This document shows positions 33,349 to 42,848 of a stretch of DNA of 64,000 nucleotides, piece by piece (position 1 is the stretch's first letter; each line of letters starts with the position of its first letter). Under the pieces are notes generated by a model that was not told the origin of the DNA, did no database searches, and saw nothing but the letters and a program-made list of their open reading frames with translations. The translations under genes were made by a program, and so were the position numbers. The stretch is from Paenibacillus sp. KS-LC4 (lineage in GTDB: Bacteria; Bacillota; Bacilli; Paenibacillales; Paenibacillaceae), in NCBI RefSeq assembly GCF_036894955.1, contig NZ_CP145905.1, forward strand, positions 6,099,001-6,163,000, read 5' to 3'.

Positions 33349-36300
33349 ATGAGAAAAATGATTTCCGCTCTAGCTGCTTTTGCAACGCTGTTTTTTGTGT
33401 TACTTCAGCCTGTAGCGCAGGCAGCATCAACCGATATTAACATTTATATCGATGGGCAAGTGCTGCAAACTGATCAACCCGCTATTATTATTTCAGGCAG
33501 CACCTTTGTGCCTTTGCGCGGGATTTTTGAAGCTTTAGATGCCAAAGTATTATGGAGTCAAAAAACCAAAACGGTAACCGCCACGAAGGGCGATACGACC
33601 GTTGTTCTTAAACTGGGTGCAAGAACGGCTACGATTAACAATACAACCGTTACACTGGACGCCCCAGCCCGTTCGATTAAGGGAAGAACTGTCGTCCCTG
33701 TCCGCTTCGTCAGCGAGTCGCTTGGCGAAGATGTCAAATGGGACTCAAAAACAAGGAGTGTGCGCATTACTACAGCTGCATCCGTAAGTGTTGGCGCAGC
33801 TACTTCGGTGAGCGTGTCCACGGTTAGCCAATATGGAGACGGCAGAGATTTGCAGGTTAATTTCATACCTCCCTCCGACATGACGAACGTGAACAGCTAC
33901 CGCATTCTTGTCGTTCCGGCAGACAAGGCTGCGTCCTTTAATTTGGCTAAAGCGCAAATTGTAGGCAGTACGAATTATACGGCACTTCCTACATCGTCTG
34001 CTTACCAAAACAATGTATTAACGGCTCAAACAAGAGATACAGACGGGGCGCTGCTTCGCTCTAATCTGCCTTATAAAGTATTTATTTTGACCGTTGGCAA
34101 TAACGATCGCTATGCGCTATCCAGCGCTTCCGCATCCATCACCCTGAGCGCGAAATTGACGGTTGATGCGGCATCGAATGTACGAATTAGCGATGTTGGC
34201 GATTTCGGTGACGGCCGTGACCTTTCAGTCAGCTTTAACCGCGCCTCCAATGAAAGCAACATTTCCAGCTACCGGGTTATTATTGTAAAAACGGCGAATG
34301 CCTCCCGATTTGATCTGGCAGCAGCAAACTCGCTTAATAGCTCCTATTACACGACCGTTTCCAAAACCGGCAGCAGTACGATGAGTACAGGCTTCAGCTC
34401 CTCGGCGAGGGACAGCTCGGGGGAATTTATTAAAAATGGGGTAGCCTATACGGCTTATGTTCTTTCCATGAGCAGCAGCGTCGGCACCACTTCTAATACC
34501 TTGTCCTCGGCTTCTTCGTCTGCGACGCTTGGCTCCTCCTCTGGCTATACTCCGTCTATTACGAGCGTAGCCGATGTGAGCAACTATGGGGATGGACGCG
34601 ATTTGCGCGTTAACTTCAACCGGGCATCGGATGAGTCCCGGATTAGCTATTATCGTATTTTCGTCGTCAGAGAGGCTGATTACGGAAGCTTTAATTTAAA
34701 CGAGGCGAATAATGTAGCGTCGGGAAGATATACCGATGTTTCTCGAAATGGAAGCAGCAGCTACAGCCAAATTCTCTCTTCCAGCGCAAGAGACGTGAAG
34801 GGAAACTCCATTATTAATGGTGTTGCCTACCGCGTATTCGTGATGGGTGTTACGAACAACAGCTCCACCTATTCCAGCACCTTGTCCAATGCCTCCTCCA
34901 GTATTGCTCTTTATAGCACAGGGGTTAGCAGTGTCACAAATGTTGGCGTAAACGACGTGAGTGACTACAACAATGGACAGGATTTGCGTGTTTCATTCAC
35001 AAGAGCTGGAGATGAAAGCAGCATAAACCATTACCGGATCTTCGTCGTTAGGACGGCAAATGCAGGCAGCTTCAATCTGGCGGCAGCGAACAGTATAACG
35101 AATTCCAGCTATTATACGGCCGTTTCCAAAACAGGCGGCAATATTAATCAAGTATTGCCAGCGACAGCTCGTGACATTAATGGAGCGCTTATTCAAAATG
35201 GCATCAGCTATCAGGTATTCGTATTGTCCGTTGGAAATGGCAGCACGACTAGCGATAACGCCCTTTCCAGCAGCTCGGTAGCGATCACGCTGTCCTCCGG
35301 TGCTGTAACAGCAGCAACGAATGTGGCGGTCAGTGACGTAAACGAGTTTAACAATGGACAGGATTTGCTCGTTGCCTTCGCCAAAGCAGCTGATGAAACC
35401 AATCTGAACCATTATCGCGTCTTCGTCGTTAAGGCCGCTAATGCAGCCAGCTTCAATCTGGCGGCGGCTAACGCCGTGAGCAACGCCAATAACTATACGA
35501 CCGTAGCAAAGACAGGCGGAAATATTAGCCAGGTGCTCGCTGCAACGGCTCGGGATGTTAATGGCGATCTCATTCAAAATAATATTAGCTATCAAGTATT
35601 TGTATTGTCCGTTGGCGGCGGCAGCTCCGCTGGCACTAATGCGCTGTCCCTCGGTTCAGCAGCTATTACACTGACAGCTAAGAGCGTATCTGCCGCAGCC
35701 AATGTCGTTGCAGCTGAATACAATGGCGGTCAAGATATCAAGGTTGATTTCACCAAGCCTACGGACGATACGAATATTGATCATTACCGGATTTTTATCG
35801 TCAAAAGTGCGAATGCTGGCGGTTTTGATCTGACCACGGCAAATCGGATTACTCAGCCTGATTATTTTACCGCAGTCAATAAAAGCGATACACCAAGCAA
35901 AGTGCTTACTCGCAACACTCGCGACACAGCTGGAGAGTTTATCCAAGCTGGCGTCAGCTATCAAGTATTTGTATTGTCCATTGGCGGCGGCAGCTCGGCA
36001 GGCACTAATGCGCTGTCTTCCGCTTCTGCACCTATTACACTGCCTGTACCGCTGCCTCCGGCAGCAGCAGCAACCGCCGTTAATGCAACCCTGCTCGCAA
36101 GCGGTCAGGAAATTCAAGTATCCTTCACGAAACCGACTGATGGGCGTAATATCTCGCAATATCGCGTGTTTATCGTGAAAGAAGCCGATGCTGGCAGCTT
36201 CAACCTCGCTGCGGCGAGTGCATCGGGCAACTATACGACATCGCCAGCTGAAGCCATGCTGACGCTCTCCAGAAGCACATCCGATGTGAGCGGACAGCCA

Positions 36301-36453
36301 CTAGCATTTGACACCAATTATCGTGTATATGTCCTTTCTGTAGCCAATAGCGGTGCGAATGCCTTGTCCGATCCTTCGGCGGCCGTGCTAATGCCGACGC
36401 CAGTGGCGCCTGTAGCACCAACTCCCTCTCCTGATCAGCCAGCAGGAGCTTAA
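33349..36453 (+). CDS. Secreted stalk-domain protein with seven ~120-residue repeats
   Basis: The protein (1034 residues) has a signal peptide (MRKMISALAAFATLFFVLL, cleavage after AQA). A copper-amine-oxidase-N-terminal-like stalk domain follows at about residues 30-145 (PLRGIFEALDAKVLW and VVPVRFVSESLGEDVKWD half-repeats). Then come seven beta-rich repeats of ~120 residues, each with Y-(G/N)-(D/N)-G-(R/Q)-D-L near the start, YRIFVV and F-N-L-A-A-A-N in the middle and Y-x-V-F-V-L-S-V near the end. It ends in a Pro-rich tail. GAGGGG suits the ATG at 33349 (11 bases) better than the upstream ATG at 33340. The repeats look like a fibronectin-like adhesive fold. A wall or S-layer anchor motif is not visible. 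Confidence 0.85.
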   Translation: MRKMISALAAFATLFFVLLQPVAQAASTDINIYIDGQVLQTDQPAIIISGSTFVPLRGIFEALDAKVLWSQKTKTVTATKGDTTVVLKLGARTATINNTTVTLDAPARSIKGRTVVPVRFVSESLGEDVKWDSKTRSVRITTAASVSVGAATSVSVSTVSQYGDGRDLQVNFIPPSDMTNVNSYRILVVPADKAASFNLAKAQIVGSTNYTALPTSSAYQNNVLTAQTRDTDGALLRSNLPYKVFILTVGNNDRYALSSASASITLSAKLTVDAASNVRISDVGDFGDGRDLSVSFNRASNESNISSYRVIIVKTANASRFDLAAANSLNSSYYTTVSKTGSSTMSTGFSSSARDSSGEFIKNGVAYTAYVLSMSSSVGTTSNTLSSASSSATLGSSSGYTPSITSVADVSNYGDGRDLRVNFNRASDESRISYYRIFVVREADYGSFNLNEANNVASGRYTDVSRNGSSSYSQILSSSARDVKGNSIINGVAYRVFVMGVTNNSSTYSSTLSNASSSIALYSTGVSSVTNVGVNDVSDYNNGQDLRVSFTRAGDESSINHYRIFVVRTANAGSFNLAAANSITNSSYYTAVSKTGGNINQVLPATARDINGALIQNGISYQVFVLSVGNGSTTSDNALSSSSVAITLSSGAVTAATNVAVSDVNEFNNGQDLLVAFAKAADETNLNHYRVFVVKAANAASFNLAAANAVSNANNYTTVAKTGGNISQVLAATARDVNGDLIQNNISYQVFVLSVGGGSSAGTNALSLGSAAITLTAKSVSAAANVVAAEYNGGQDIKVDFTKPTDDTNIDHYRIFIVKSANAGGFDLTTANRITQPDYFTAVNKSDTPSKVLTRNTRDTAGEFIQAGVSYQVFVLSIGGGSSAGTNALSSASAPITLPVPLPPAAAATAVNATLLASGQEIQVSFTKPTDGRNISQYRVFIVKEADAGSFNLAAASASGNYTTSPAEAMLTLSRSTSDVSGQPLAFDTNYRVYVLSVANSGANALSDPSAAVLMPTPVAPVAPTPSPDQPAGA

Positions 36454-36480
36454 GTTTGAATAGAAGCAAGATGTACGCAG

Positions 36481-36520
36481 AAAGGCCGGAAACCCCTCGG
36501 TGGGTTTCCGGCCTTTTCTA
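36481..36520 (+). terminator. Terminator of the stalk-domain protein gene
   Basis: AAAGGCCGGAAACCC and GGGTTTCCGGCCTTT form a nearly perfect 15-base stem followed by TCTAG; the hairpin probably also ends the convergent VanZ-like gene. Confidence 0.9.
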
Positions 36521-36542
36521 GCTCATGTATGCTCGTATATGC

Positions 36543-37076
36543 TCATGGATGAGAAGTTCTCTTTAATCCTCTCGCCGTTGCGGGCTGGAGTACCTTCACG
36601 CCAATTGTAATGACTTTCCAGACGATGTATCCGACCATTCCGCCAACGGTGTTTAACAACAAATCATCCACATCAAAGATGCCAATACCTAAGAAAAACT
36701 GAGAGAATTCAAAAAACAAGCTTAACAGGAGGGACAGCACGAATATTTTTATACCTAATCCCCGTTGGAGTTTGCTTAGCATAGCAATAAAAACACCAAA
36801 CGGAATGAAGGCCAGCGTATTGCCAACTAAATTCGTAAACAAGGTAGTGCCGGAGAAACGCGAGAGCGATAATTCATTAAGATCCCTTGAAATTTCATCA
36901 AATAGCGTTAGATTCGCTTGGCGCTCGTAAATCAGATACGGGTGGTGTAAAAACGTTTTGAAATGATACCACAAAGCTTCGAGACCAATGGCATTCCATT
37001 TGAGCAAAATAACTTTAAATAATAAAAACAGATACACAACAAACAGCGACCCTATAAACATGCCCCGCTTCGTCAT
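36543..37076 (-). CDS. VanZ-like membrane protein
   Basis: The 177-residue protein has four to five membrane segments and the VanZ-family features NLVGNTLAFIPFGVFIAML and FEFSQFFLGIGIFDVDDLLLNTVGGMVGY. VanZ proteins are linked to low-level teicoplanin resistance and, in other members, to unknown envelope functions. The frame opens at 37235 inside the kinase gene, but the ATG at 37076 has GGAGG eight bases upstream and begins with the first membrane helix, so it is the start. It follows the VanS/VanR-like pair on the same strand. No vanH, vanA or vanX genes are present. Confidence 0.88.
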   Translation of the reverse strand: MTKRGMFIGSLFVVYLFLLFKVILLKWNAIGLEALWYHFKTFLHHPYLIYERQANLTLFDEISRDLNELSLSRFSGTTLFTNLVGNTLAFIPFGVFIAMLSKLQRGLGIKIFVLSLLLSLFFEFSQFFLGIGIFDVDDLLLNTVGGMVGYIVWKVITIGVKVLQPATARGLKRTSHP

Positions 37077-37161
37077 CAATGCGCCCTCCCCTTGCCTTAT
37101 ACTTCTAGGATAGAGAAAACTAGTTAAAAAAAAGCGGGACAAATTTAAAGTTTTTCTTAAA

Positions 37162-38253
37162 TTATGAGCGAGCAGGTACTCGCACCTCAAATACCGTCCG
37201 CACCACATTGCTCTCGGCCGTGAGGGTTCCCTCATGCTGCTCTACAATATTTCTGGCTATGAACAGCCCGAGGCCCGTGCCGCCCTCTTGATGCGCCCGA
37301 GACCGGTCGCCGGTATAATACATTTCGAAAATATGCGGCAAATCCTCAGGAGGAATTTCTCCTCCATAATTAGCGACTTGAATGACTACATCCCCCGCAT
37401 CAAGGCGTCCATTAATGTCCACGTAGAGGCCTTCTTTGCCGTGTCTGGCGGCATTAGTCAGCAAGTTCTCGAATACACGGGCCAGCAGCTCCCCGTCGCC
37501 ATCCATATACAGCTCGGGAGCCACATCCATTCGGGCTGTTAAATGATTTTTCTCAAAAACAGGATACAGCTCCTCGTTCAGCTGCCTGAGCAGCTCGCTG
37601 AGGTCGATAGACCCTTTCTCAACGGGCAGCTTGCCATAGTTCATCCGCGTAATGTCGAATAGCCCATCAATCAGCTTCTCCAGACGCTGTGATTTGTTGA
37701 AGGCAATTGCGGTGTAATGCTTGATCTGCTCATCGGTTAGCTGATTATCCTTCACCATTAAATCCAAATATCCCAAAATTGAGGTCAGCGGCGTTCGAAG
37801 ATCATGCGCCAAATTCACAACCAGCTGATCCTTGCTATTTTCAGCAAAATCCCCTTTTTCAACTGCCGCTTGCAGCTTTTCGCTGGCCATATTCAAATCC
37901 TCCGCAATGCTGCTGAACTCATCGTTTGAGGAGATCTGAACCCGATTAGCGAATTCCCCATTAGCCAGATGGCGGATTCCCTTAGAAATTTCATTGAAAT
38001 AAGTCCCATAACGCTTTGTAAACCAGAAGAAAAAGACAATAGCCAGCGGGATGAAAAGAATGAGGAATACATAAATATCCCCAACCTCCCTCATCATCCT
38101 CCGGTACAGCGCCAGTCGATCCCCTTCGCGGACATCGACATAATACAGCTGAAGCATCTTATAAACGCCATATGTAATCGCACCGGATAAAAGCATGCTT
38201 AAGCCCAGCAGCATAATCATCGTGGTCCGAAAGCTTCGTCTGCTCTTAATCAT
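37162..38253 (-). CDS. VanS-like sensor histidine kinase
   Basis: The 363-residue kinase has two membrane segments (about 10-35 and 58-80), a HAMP linker (~80-130), a dimerisation helix with the phospho-acceptor H150 (NLAHDLRTPLTSI) and an ATPase domain with N-box ENLLTNAARHG and G-box GGTGLGLFIARNIVEQH. The short outer loop of about 25 residues fits a VanS-type sensor. Its ATG lies inside the last codons of the response regulator gene (eight-base overlap), so the two are translationally coupled. Confidence 0.92.
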   Translation of the reverse strand: MIKSRRSFRTTMIMLLGLSMLLSGAITYGVYKMLQLYYVDVREGDRLALYRRMMREVGDIYVFLILFIPLAIVFFFWFTKRYGTYFNEISKGIRHLANGEFANRVQISSNDEFSSIAEDLNMASEKLQAAVEKGDFAENSKDQLVVNLAHDLRTPLTSILGYLDLMVKDNQLTDEQIKHYTAIAFNKSQRLEKLIDGLFDITRMNYGKLPVEKGSIDLSELLRQLNEELYPVFEKNHLTARMDVAPELYMDGDGELLARVFENLLTNAARHGKEGLYVDINGRLDAGDVVIQVANYGGEIPPEDLPHIFEMYYTGDRSRAHQEGGTGLGLFIARNIVEQHEGTLTAESNVVRTVFEVRVPARS

Positions 38254-38941
38254 TGAACGTGTACCCTACGCCCCAGATCGTCTTGATGAATTTTCGCTTG
38301 GTCGTATCTTCTCCGAGTTTTTTGCGCAGCGTGCGAATATGGACCATAACTGTATTGCCGCTCTCATAGTAAGCCTCGCCCCACACCTGTTTAAAAATGC
38401 TTTCCGCGCTAAACACCTGTTTCGGGTGGCTCGCTAGCAAATATAGAATGTCGAACTCCTTCGGCGTTAATTCGACGTCCGCGCCGTACAGGGTGATTTT
38501 ATGCTGGTCGGGTGAAATGACGAGTCCGCCCAGTTCCAGCACCGCTTTATTCATGACGGCTGGCTGATTGAATTGCAGCGACCTGCGGAGCTGTGAATGG
38601 ACGCGCGCTACCAGCTCCATTGGGTTAAAGGGCTTAGTCATGTAATCGTCTGCCCCCATAACAAGCCCTGTGATCTTGTCCAGATCGGAGGTTTTAGCGC
38701 TCAAGAAAATAATCGGCAGATGGTATTGCTCCCGGATTTTACGAGTGACCTCGTACCCATCCATTTCCGGCATCATAATATCCAAAATAGCCAAATCAAT
38801 CGTCTGCGATTGCACAGCTTGCATAGCTGCCTTCCCATTGGATGCTTTTATAATGTAATAACCTTCTTTTTGCAGGTGCAAGGCAACCAGATCCGCGATT
38901 TCCACCTCATCATCCGCGACCAAAATCGTAATACGCCTCAA
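38246..38941 (-). CDS. VanR-like OmpR-family response regulator
   Basis: The 231-residue regulator has a receiver domain (phospho-acceptor D54 in LAILDIMMPEMDG) and a winged-helix DNA-binding domain (VELTPKEFDILYLLA ... VMVHIRTLRKKLGE). The start is a TTG at 38941 with GGAGG ten bases upstream; no ATG is available nearby. It overlaps the kinase gene by eight bases. The kinase/regulator pair followed by a VanZ-like gene suggests control of an envelope-stress response. Confidence 0.92.
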   Translation of the reverse strand: MRRITILVADDEVEIADLVALHLQKEGYYIIKASNGKAAMQAVQSQTIDLAILDIMMPEMDGYEVTRKIREQYHLPIIFLSAKTSDLDKITGLVMGADDYMTKPFNPMELVARVHSQLRRSLQFNQPAVMNKAVLELGGLVISPDQHKITLYGADVELTPKEFDILYLLASHPKQVFSAESIFKQVWGEAYYESGNTVMVHIRTLRKKLGEDTTKRKFIKTIWGVGYTFND

Positions 38942-39001
38942 AACCCAGCCACCTCCAACTGTTCCTAAAAAATAATGATCAGCAACTTTAGCCGACGCTT
39001 G

Positions 39002-40552
39002 TTATTCAAATCTCCCCAGCAGCGCCAACGCCTCTTCATGATCCGGCTCAAGCTCCAGAAATTGCTGAATATAACCCAATGCTTGCTCGCCGAGCTCCAG
39101 CTCAAAGCAGCAAATAGCGAGACAATAAAATACGGTTGAAACAACCTCTTCCTGTTCCTGCTGCACCGATATTTCAAGAAACTGCTTGGATTCCTCGTAC
39201 ATTTCCATCTCAAACAGCAGCAAGCCCGCATCAAGCGCCAAGTCATAACGCTGCTCCATGACGTAATACGACGACCACATCAGCTGAATGCCTCTTAGCA
39301 GATCCTGCAATTCTTTGTCATTTGCATCCGGCAGCAGGCTGGCAATTTGCTTCGTGCTCTGAATGAAAAACTCCGCATCATATCCACCCAAACGCCAAAA
39401 GGCGAGCAATGGTTGCAGCTCCATGCTGGCGAGATTGTGGTCGACCCACATTTTCATGCTAAAAAACTCATCAGGGCCAAAACGCTCCACAGCTCGGCGA
39501 TAGGCTAATCTAGTATTCGCGTATGCCAGCGGTTGATCCATATGGACAATGCAGCCGACATTTATATTTTTATAATGGTGGGGAGGAAATAACGCCTGAG
39601 CCCCCCTTTGCTCAAAAACATGCTGAATCGCATGGTAGTTGGCGGTCAATGAAAAGCTGCCATGCAGGAACAGCTCTGGCGGCTCGGCAAATTTCCAGTT
39701 ATCCAGCAGATGGTCGCCTTTGTCAGCGGTTATCAATAGAAACCCTGCCTGAGACCATTGATTCAAGCGCTCCAAGCAGGTGAGACCAGCAGCAGGGAAT
39801 AAAATATGTGAATCCTCCAGCTGCTCTTGATAGACGGCAATGACATCGCGGTAAGGATAGTCGTCTTGCTCATACTCGGGCGCCCGCCTGTGCTCGTAAT
39901 GCAAGGCGAGTTGATCCAATAGCTCGGCTGGTTTAAGAGCATCCCAATTGTCAGGATATTCGACAAAAACATCCGCCTCGTATATTTGGCCGTCGCCTAC
40001 ATAAATCAGCTCTTGTGGAATACTGTCAAAAAAGTAGTTGGCGACAATAATTAACGGCTGCTCTAGCTCCTGTTCTCTAATCGTTCTACCTGACACGGCA
40101 AGGCTTAACGACGTATCATGAACCGCATCAAATCGCGCAAAATCCAGCAAGCCCTCCGCGATAAAAGCTTGCAGGGCAGGATGCACCTGCCAGGCCAGAA
40201 CATTTTTCATAGCCAAATCGGTCATAATATAGCGGAAAGGGGGGAGGGCTATCCCCGCATAGTCTCTTAACTGGCACAGCTCTTGCAGCACATGGTAGGC
40301 AAGACGGCCTGCTCCTGCCCCTAGCTCCACAATGAATACGGGCTCTGAGCGATTCCCCTGATTGGCCCGATCCTGAAGCAGCCCAAATATCATTTCGGCA
40401 TAGGCCGAAGCAATCATCGGATTACTCGTTATATACTGAGGGACTTGATCATTATTCCAAGCCTTCATGCCTGCTTCTTCGAAATATTCCCTTTGGAGAT
40501 GCCAGATTGGAGCTTCACTGAAGCGATAGCGCTTTGTATCGTTAACGGTCAT
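39002..40552 (-). CDS. SAM-dependent methyltransferase with C-terminal helical (TPR-like) repeats
   Basis: The 516-residue protein has a Rossmann methyltransferase domain of the Methyltransf_28/NDUFAF7-like class, with VELGAGAGRLAYHVL (residues ~73-87) as the SAM loop and a conserved VANYFFDSIPQELI region typical of that class. From about residue 400 it is helical with tetratricopeptide-like repeats (EESKQFLEISVQQEQEE, GEQALGYIQQFLELEPDHEEALALLG). The modified target, perhaps a protein arginine as in mitochondrial NDUFAF7, is unknown. It lies 60 bases upstream of the VanR-like regulator on the same strand, without a terminator between them. Confidence 0.82.
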   Translation of the reverse strand: MTVNDTKRYRFSEAPIWHLQREYFEEAGMKAWNNDQVPQYITSNPMIASAYAEMIFGLLQDRANQGNRSEPVFIVELGAGAGRLAYHVLQELCQLRDYAGIALPPFRYIMTDLAMKNVLAWQVHPALQAFIAEGLLDFARFDAVHDTSLSLAVSGRTIREQELEQPLIIVANYFFDSIPQELIYVGDGQIYEADVFVEYPDNWDALKPAELLDQLALHYEHRRAPEYEQDDYPYRDVIAVYQEQLEDSHILFPAAGLTCLERLNQWSQAGFLLITADKGDHLLDNWKFAEPPELFLHGSFSLTANYHAIQHVFEQRGAQALFPPHHYKNINVGCIVHMDQPLAYANTRLAYRRAVERFGPDEFFSMKMWVDHNLASMELQPLLAFWRLGGYDAEFFIQSTKQIASLLPDANDKELQDLLRGIQLMWSSYYVMEQRYDLALDAGLLLFEMEMYEESKQFLEISVQQEQEEVVSTVFYCLAICCFELELGEQALGYIQQFLELEPDHEEALALLGRFE

Positions 40553-40751
40553 TTATATGAATCCTGCCTTCTGAAGGTTATTGCGTTACATTGTATTTCA
40601 GCTTACTTGCTCGCACATGACTTATTTTCATAATATCCCTTTTTATGATAGCACATCCCTTTCAAGTACGCCGTCGCAACCTGCTCAGGGGGGAGCAGCG
40701 CCGATATTTTAAGTTAAAGGGCAACAACCATCAATAGTCCGTTTGCCGTAC

Positions 40752-40779
40752 AAAAAAAGGGCGCCCAAACCGGCGCCCC
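40752..40779 (-). terminator. Terminator of the Crp-ABC-hydrolase operon
   Basis: On the minus strand GGGCGCC pairs with GGCGCCC around a short loop, followed by TTTTTTT. Confidence 0.85.
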
Positions 40780-40828
40780 ACTCTAAATGGATAAAATTAT
40801 TATTCAGGTTCAATAAGTCCTATGTCCG

Positions 40829-41749
40829 CTACTTTAATTCGAAGACCATCAAGTCGCGACCTACAGTGATCGGGCCGGCGTAAATGCCAGCCATCCCCTC
40901 GATATACGCTTGCTCAGCCTCTGGATTCGCCTCTGGCGCGGGAATGTGATGCGTGAGCACGAGATGCTTGACTCCCGCCCGTTGCGCGATTGCAGCCGCT
41001 TCCAGCGTCGTCGTATGATACTTCGCGGGGTTTGACAGCGCCTTCTCATGCTTTGGATATTGCGCGGTCAAGGCGTCAAGCCACGACTTGTTGTACGCTT
41101 CGTGAACGAGCAGATCTGCCCCGGTCGCTTGTTTCTCCGTATTGGCCACAGGAATCGTATCGCCTGATATAACGACCGTCTTGCCGTTATACTCGAACTT
41201 GTAAGCGATGGCCGGATAGACAGGGCGATGGTCCACTTCGAAGGCCGTAATTCGGATGCCGTCCTTGTCGTACACAACTCCCTCATTGCATTCCGTATAC
41301 TCGATTAGCGAGCCCGCTTCATCCGACAGATTATAGCTGATTCGGAGCTTGACGTCGAATTCGAAGGACTCCCGCATTTTACCGATGATCTCCTTCGTCG
41401 TCTCTGGTCCGTACACTTGCATGGGCACTGAACGACCTTCGAAGACGCGTTCTGCGGTAATATGCGTGCGCCAACTCGTGATGAACACGTCGAAGAATCC
41501 TCCGTTATGATCGTAATGGTGATGGGTGAACAGGACATCGGATATCCGTTGAGGCATGATGCCCGCTTTGATTAGTTGGTCCACCGTAGAGCCCCCGCAA
41601 TCAACGAGGAACGTCTTGTCTCCCGCGAGCACCGCGGCTCCGGGCTTCGCTCGACCATAGAAGGCACGGGGAGAACCCGTCCCGAGCAGAACGACGGTCA
41701 GATCTGGGTGGTAGTCTGGCCTCAAATTCATTTGTGGCTGGATATGCAT
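40829..41749 (-). CDS. Metallo-beta-lactamase-fold hydrolase (RNase Z/arylsulfatase-like branch)
   Basis: The 306-residue protein has the metal-binding motif THHHYDHNGG (HxHxDH) near residue 80, a late aspartate in VISGDTIP and a histidine in LVLTHHIP. These features fit the RNase Z/AtsA branch. A tRNA-maturing role is unlikely because the gene closes an operon with a sulfonate-type ABC transporter and Crp regulator; hydrolysis of an imported ester such as a sulfate ester is plausible (inference). It starts 26 bases after the binding-protein gene. Confidence 0.82.
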   Translation of the reverse strand: MHIQPQMNLRPDYHPDLTVVLLGTGSPRAFYGRAKPGAAVLAGDKTFLVDCGGSTVDQLIKAGIMPQRISDVLFTHHHYDHNGGFFDVFITSWRTHITAERVFEGRSVPMQVYGPETTKEIIGKMRESFEFDVKLRISYNLSDEAGSLIEYTECNEGVVYDKDGIRITAFEVDHRPVYPAIAYKFEYNGKTVVISGDTIPVANTEKQATGADLLVHEAYNKSWLDALTAQYPKHEKALSNPAKYHTTTLEAAAIAQRAGVKHLVLTHHIPAPEANPEAEQAYIEGMAGIYAGPITVGRDLMVFELK

Positions 41750-41774
41750 CGCTGTCAGTCCTCTCTTCTTCGTT

Positions 41775-42821
41775 TTATTTGCCTTCCTGCGTCTCCTTCA
41801 GCAGCGACAAATCGTACAAGCCTGCCAGATCGAGGCCATCTGCTCCGACTCCCTTGATATAGCCGGCATCGACCGCCACCTGCGCCATTATCTTCAAGGA
41901 ATCTTGGTCGATGTTCATCGTCAGATTGAGATGAGACAGTGTGGCCTTGATCAATTCGGCGTCCAAGCCCTTGCCCGTCAGTTCCTTCAACTCGTCGCTA
42001 ACGAGAGAATATGTGTCCTCTGGACTATCCTTGATAAACTTGATTGCGTCCTCGTTGGCCAGAAGAACGGATTTGGCCAAATTCCGATGTTCCTTCAGGA
42101 AGTCGTCGCTAGTTACGATAATCGTAAGTGGATAATTCCCCTTATTCGGCGGAATCTGATCCCACTCGACGACGATATTACCGATGCCTTCGTTCTCGAT
42201 CTGCGTACCCCATGGCTCCGGCAATAACGCCGCTTCTATCTGTCCTTGCTTCATGGCCGTCAGCGTATCCGCTGGAGCCATCGCAATAAGCTGAACTCCG
42301 CTATTGTCCGTAGACACCTCCAGGCCATGCTCCTGAAGAAGCAGACGCAGAGATATCTCATTCGTGCTCCCCTTTGTCGGGATGGCGACCAGCTTGCCCG
42401 CCAAGTCCTTGACGCTCGTCACGCCGGAGCCCTTCCTCGTCACTAGCACGGCGCCGCCGTTGTTCGCTCCTGACAAAATCTTAATGTTCTTGCTCCTTGT
42501 ATATTGGTTGATTATCGGGCTTGGCCCGACGTAGCCGATGTCGATCTGGCCTGTCGCCATAGCAGTCGAGAAGTCGGAGCCGTTATTAAAGCCCTGTACT
42601 TCGATCTTCACATTAGCGCCAAGACGGTCTTGCAGATAGCCCTTCTTGATTGCTACGAAGGCCGGAGCATGGGTCACGTTCTTGAGCAAGCCGATCCGCA
42701 CCGTAATGGGGTCGACTGGCTTGGAGCTTCCGTTACTCCCCGAGCCAGAGGTACCGCAGCCGGACAGCAGCGTCAGAATCAAGACGATCATAAGACTCGA
42801 ATAAGCCACTCTTCTAAACAT
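41775..42821 (-). CDS. SsuA/TauA-like ABC transporter substrate-binding lipoprotein
   Basis: The 348-residue protein has a lipoprotein signal with C22 (L-L-S-G-C), a Gly/Ser linker, and a type II binding fold of the aliphatic sulfonate/nitrate/taurine class (VRIGLLKNVTHAPAFVAIKKGYL opening, ATGQIDIGYVGPSPIINQYT). AGGGG lies eight bases before the ATG. It is encoded between the permease and hydrolase genes, a complete importer. Ligand may be a sulfonate, sulfate ester or another small organic anion. Confidence 0.9.
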   Translation of the reverse strand: MFRRVAYSSLMIVLILTLLSGCGTSGSGSNGSSKPVDPITVRIGLLKNVTHAPAFVAIKKGYLQDRLGANVKIEVQGFNNGSDFSTAMATGQIDIGYVGPSPIINQYTRSKNIKILSGANNGGAVLVTRKGSGVTSVKDLAGKLVAIPTKGSTNEISLRLLLQEHGLEVSTDNSGVQLIAMAPADTLTAMKQGQIEAALLPEPWGTQIENEGIGNIVVEWDQIPPNKGNYPLTIIVTSDDFLKEHRNLAKSVLLANEDAIKFIKDSPEDTYSLVSDELKELTGKGLDAELIKATLSHLNLTMNIDQDSLKIMAQVAVDAGYIKGVGADGLDLAGLYDLSLLKETQEGK

Positions 42822-42848
42822 GCATCATTCCCCTTTTCCTTGATAAGC

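Noticed and set aside
34993-35595. 200-codon minus-strand frame opposite the stalk-protein repeats
   Set aside because: It is an antisense shadow repeated with the protein repeats; no ribosome binding site.
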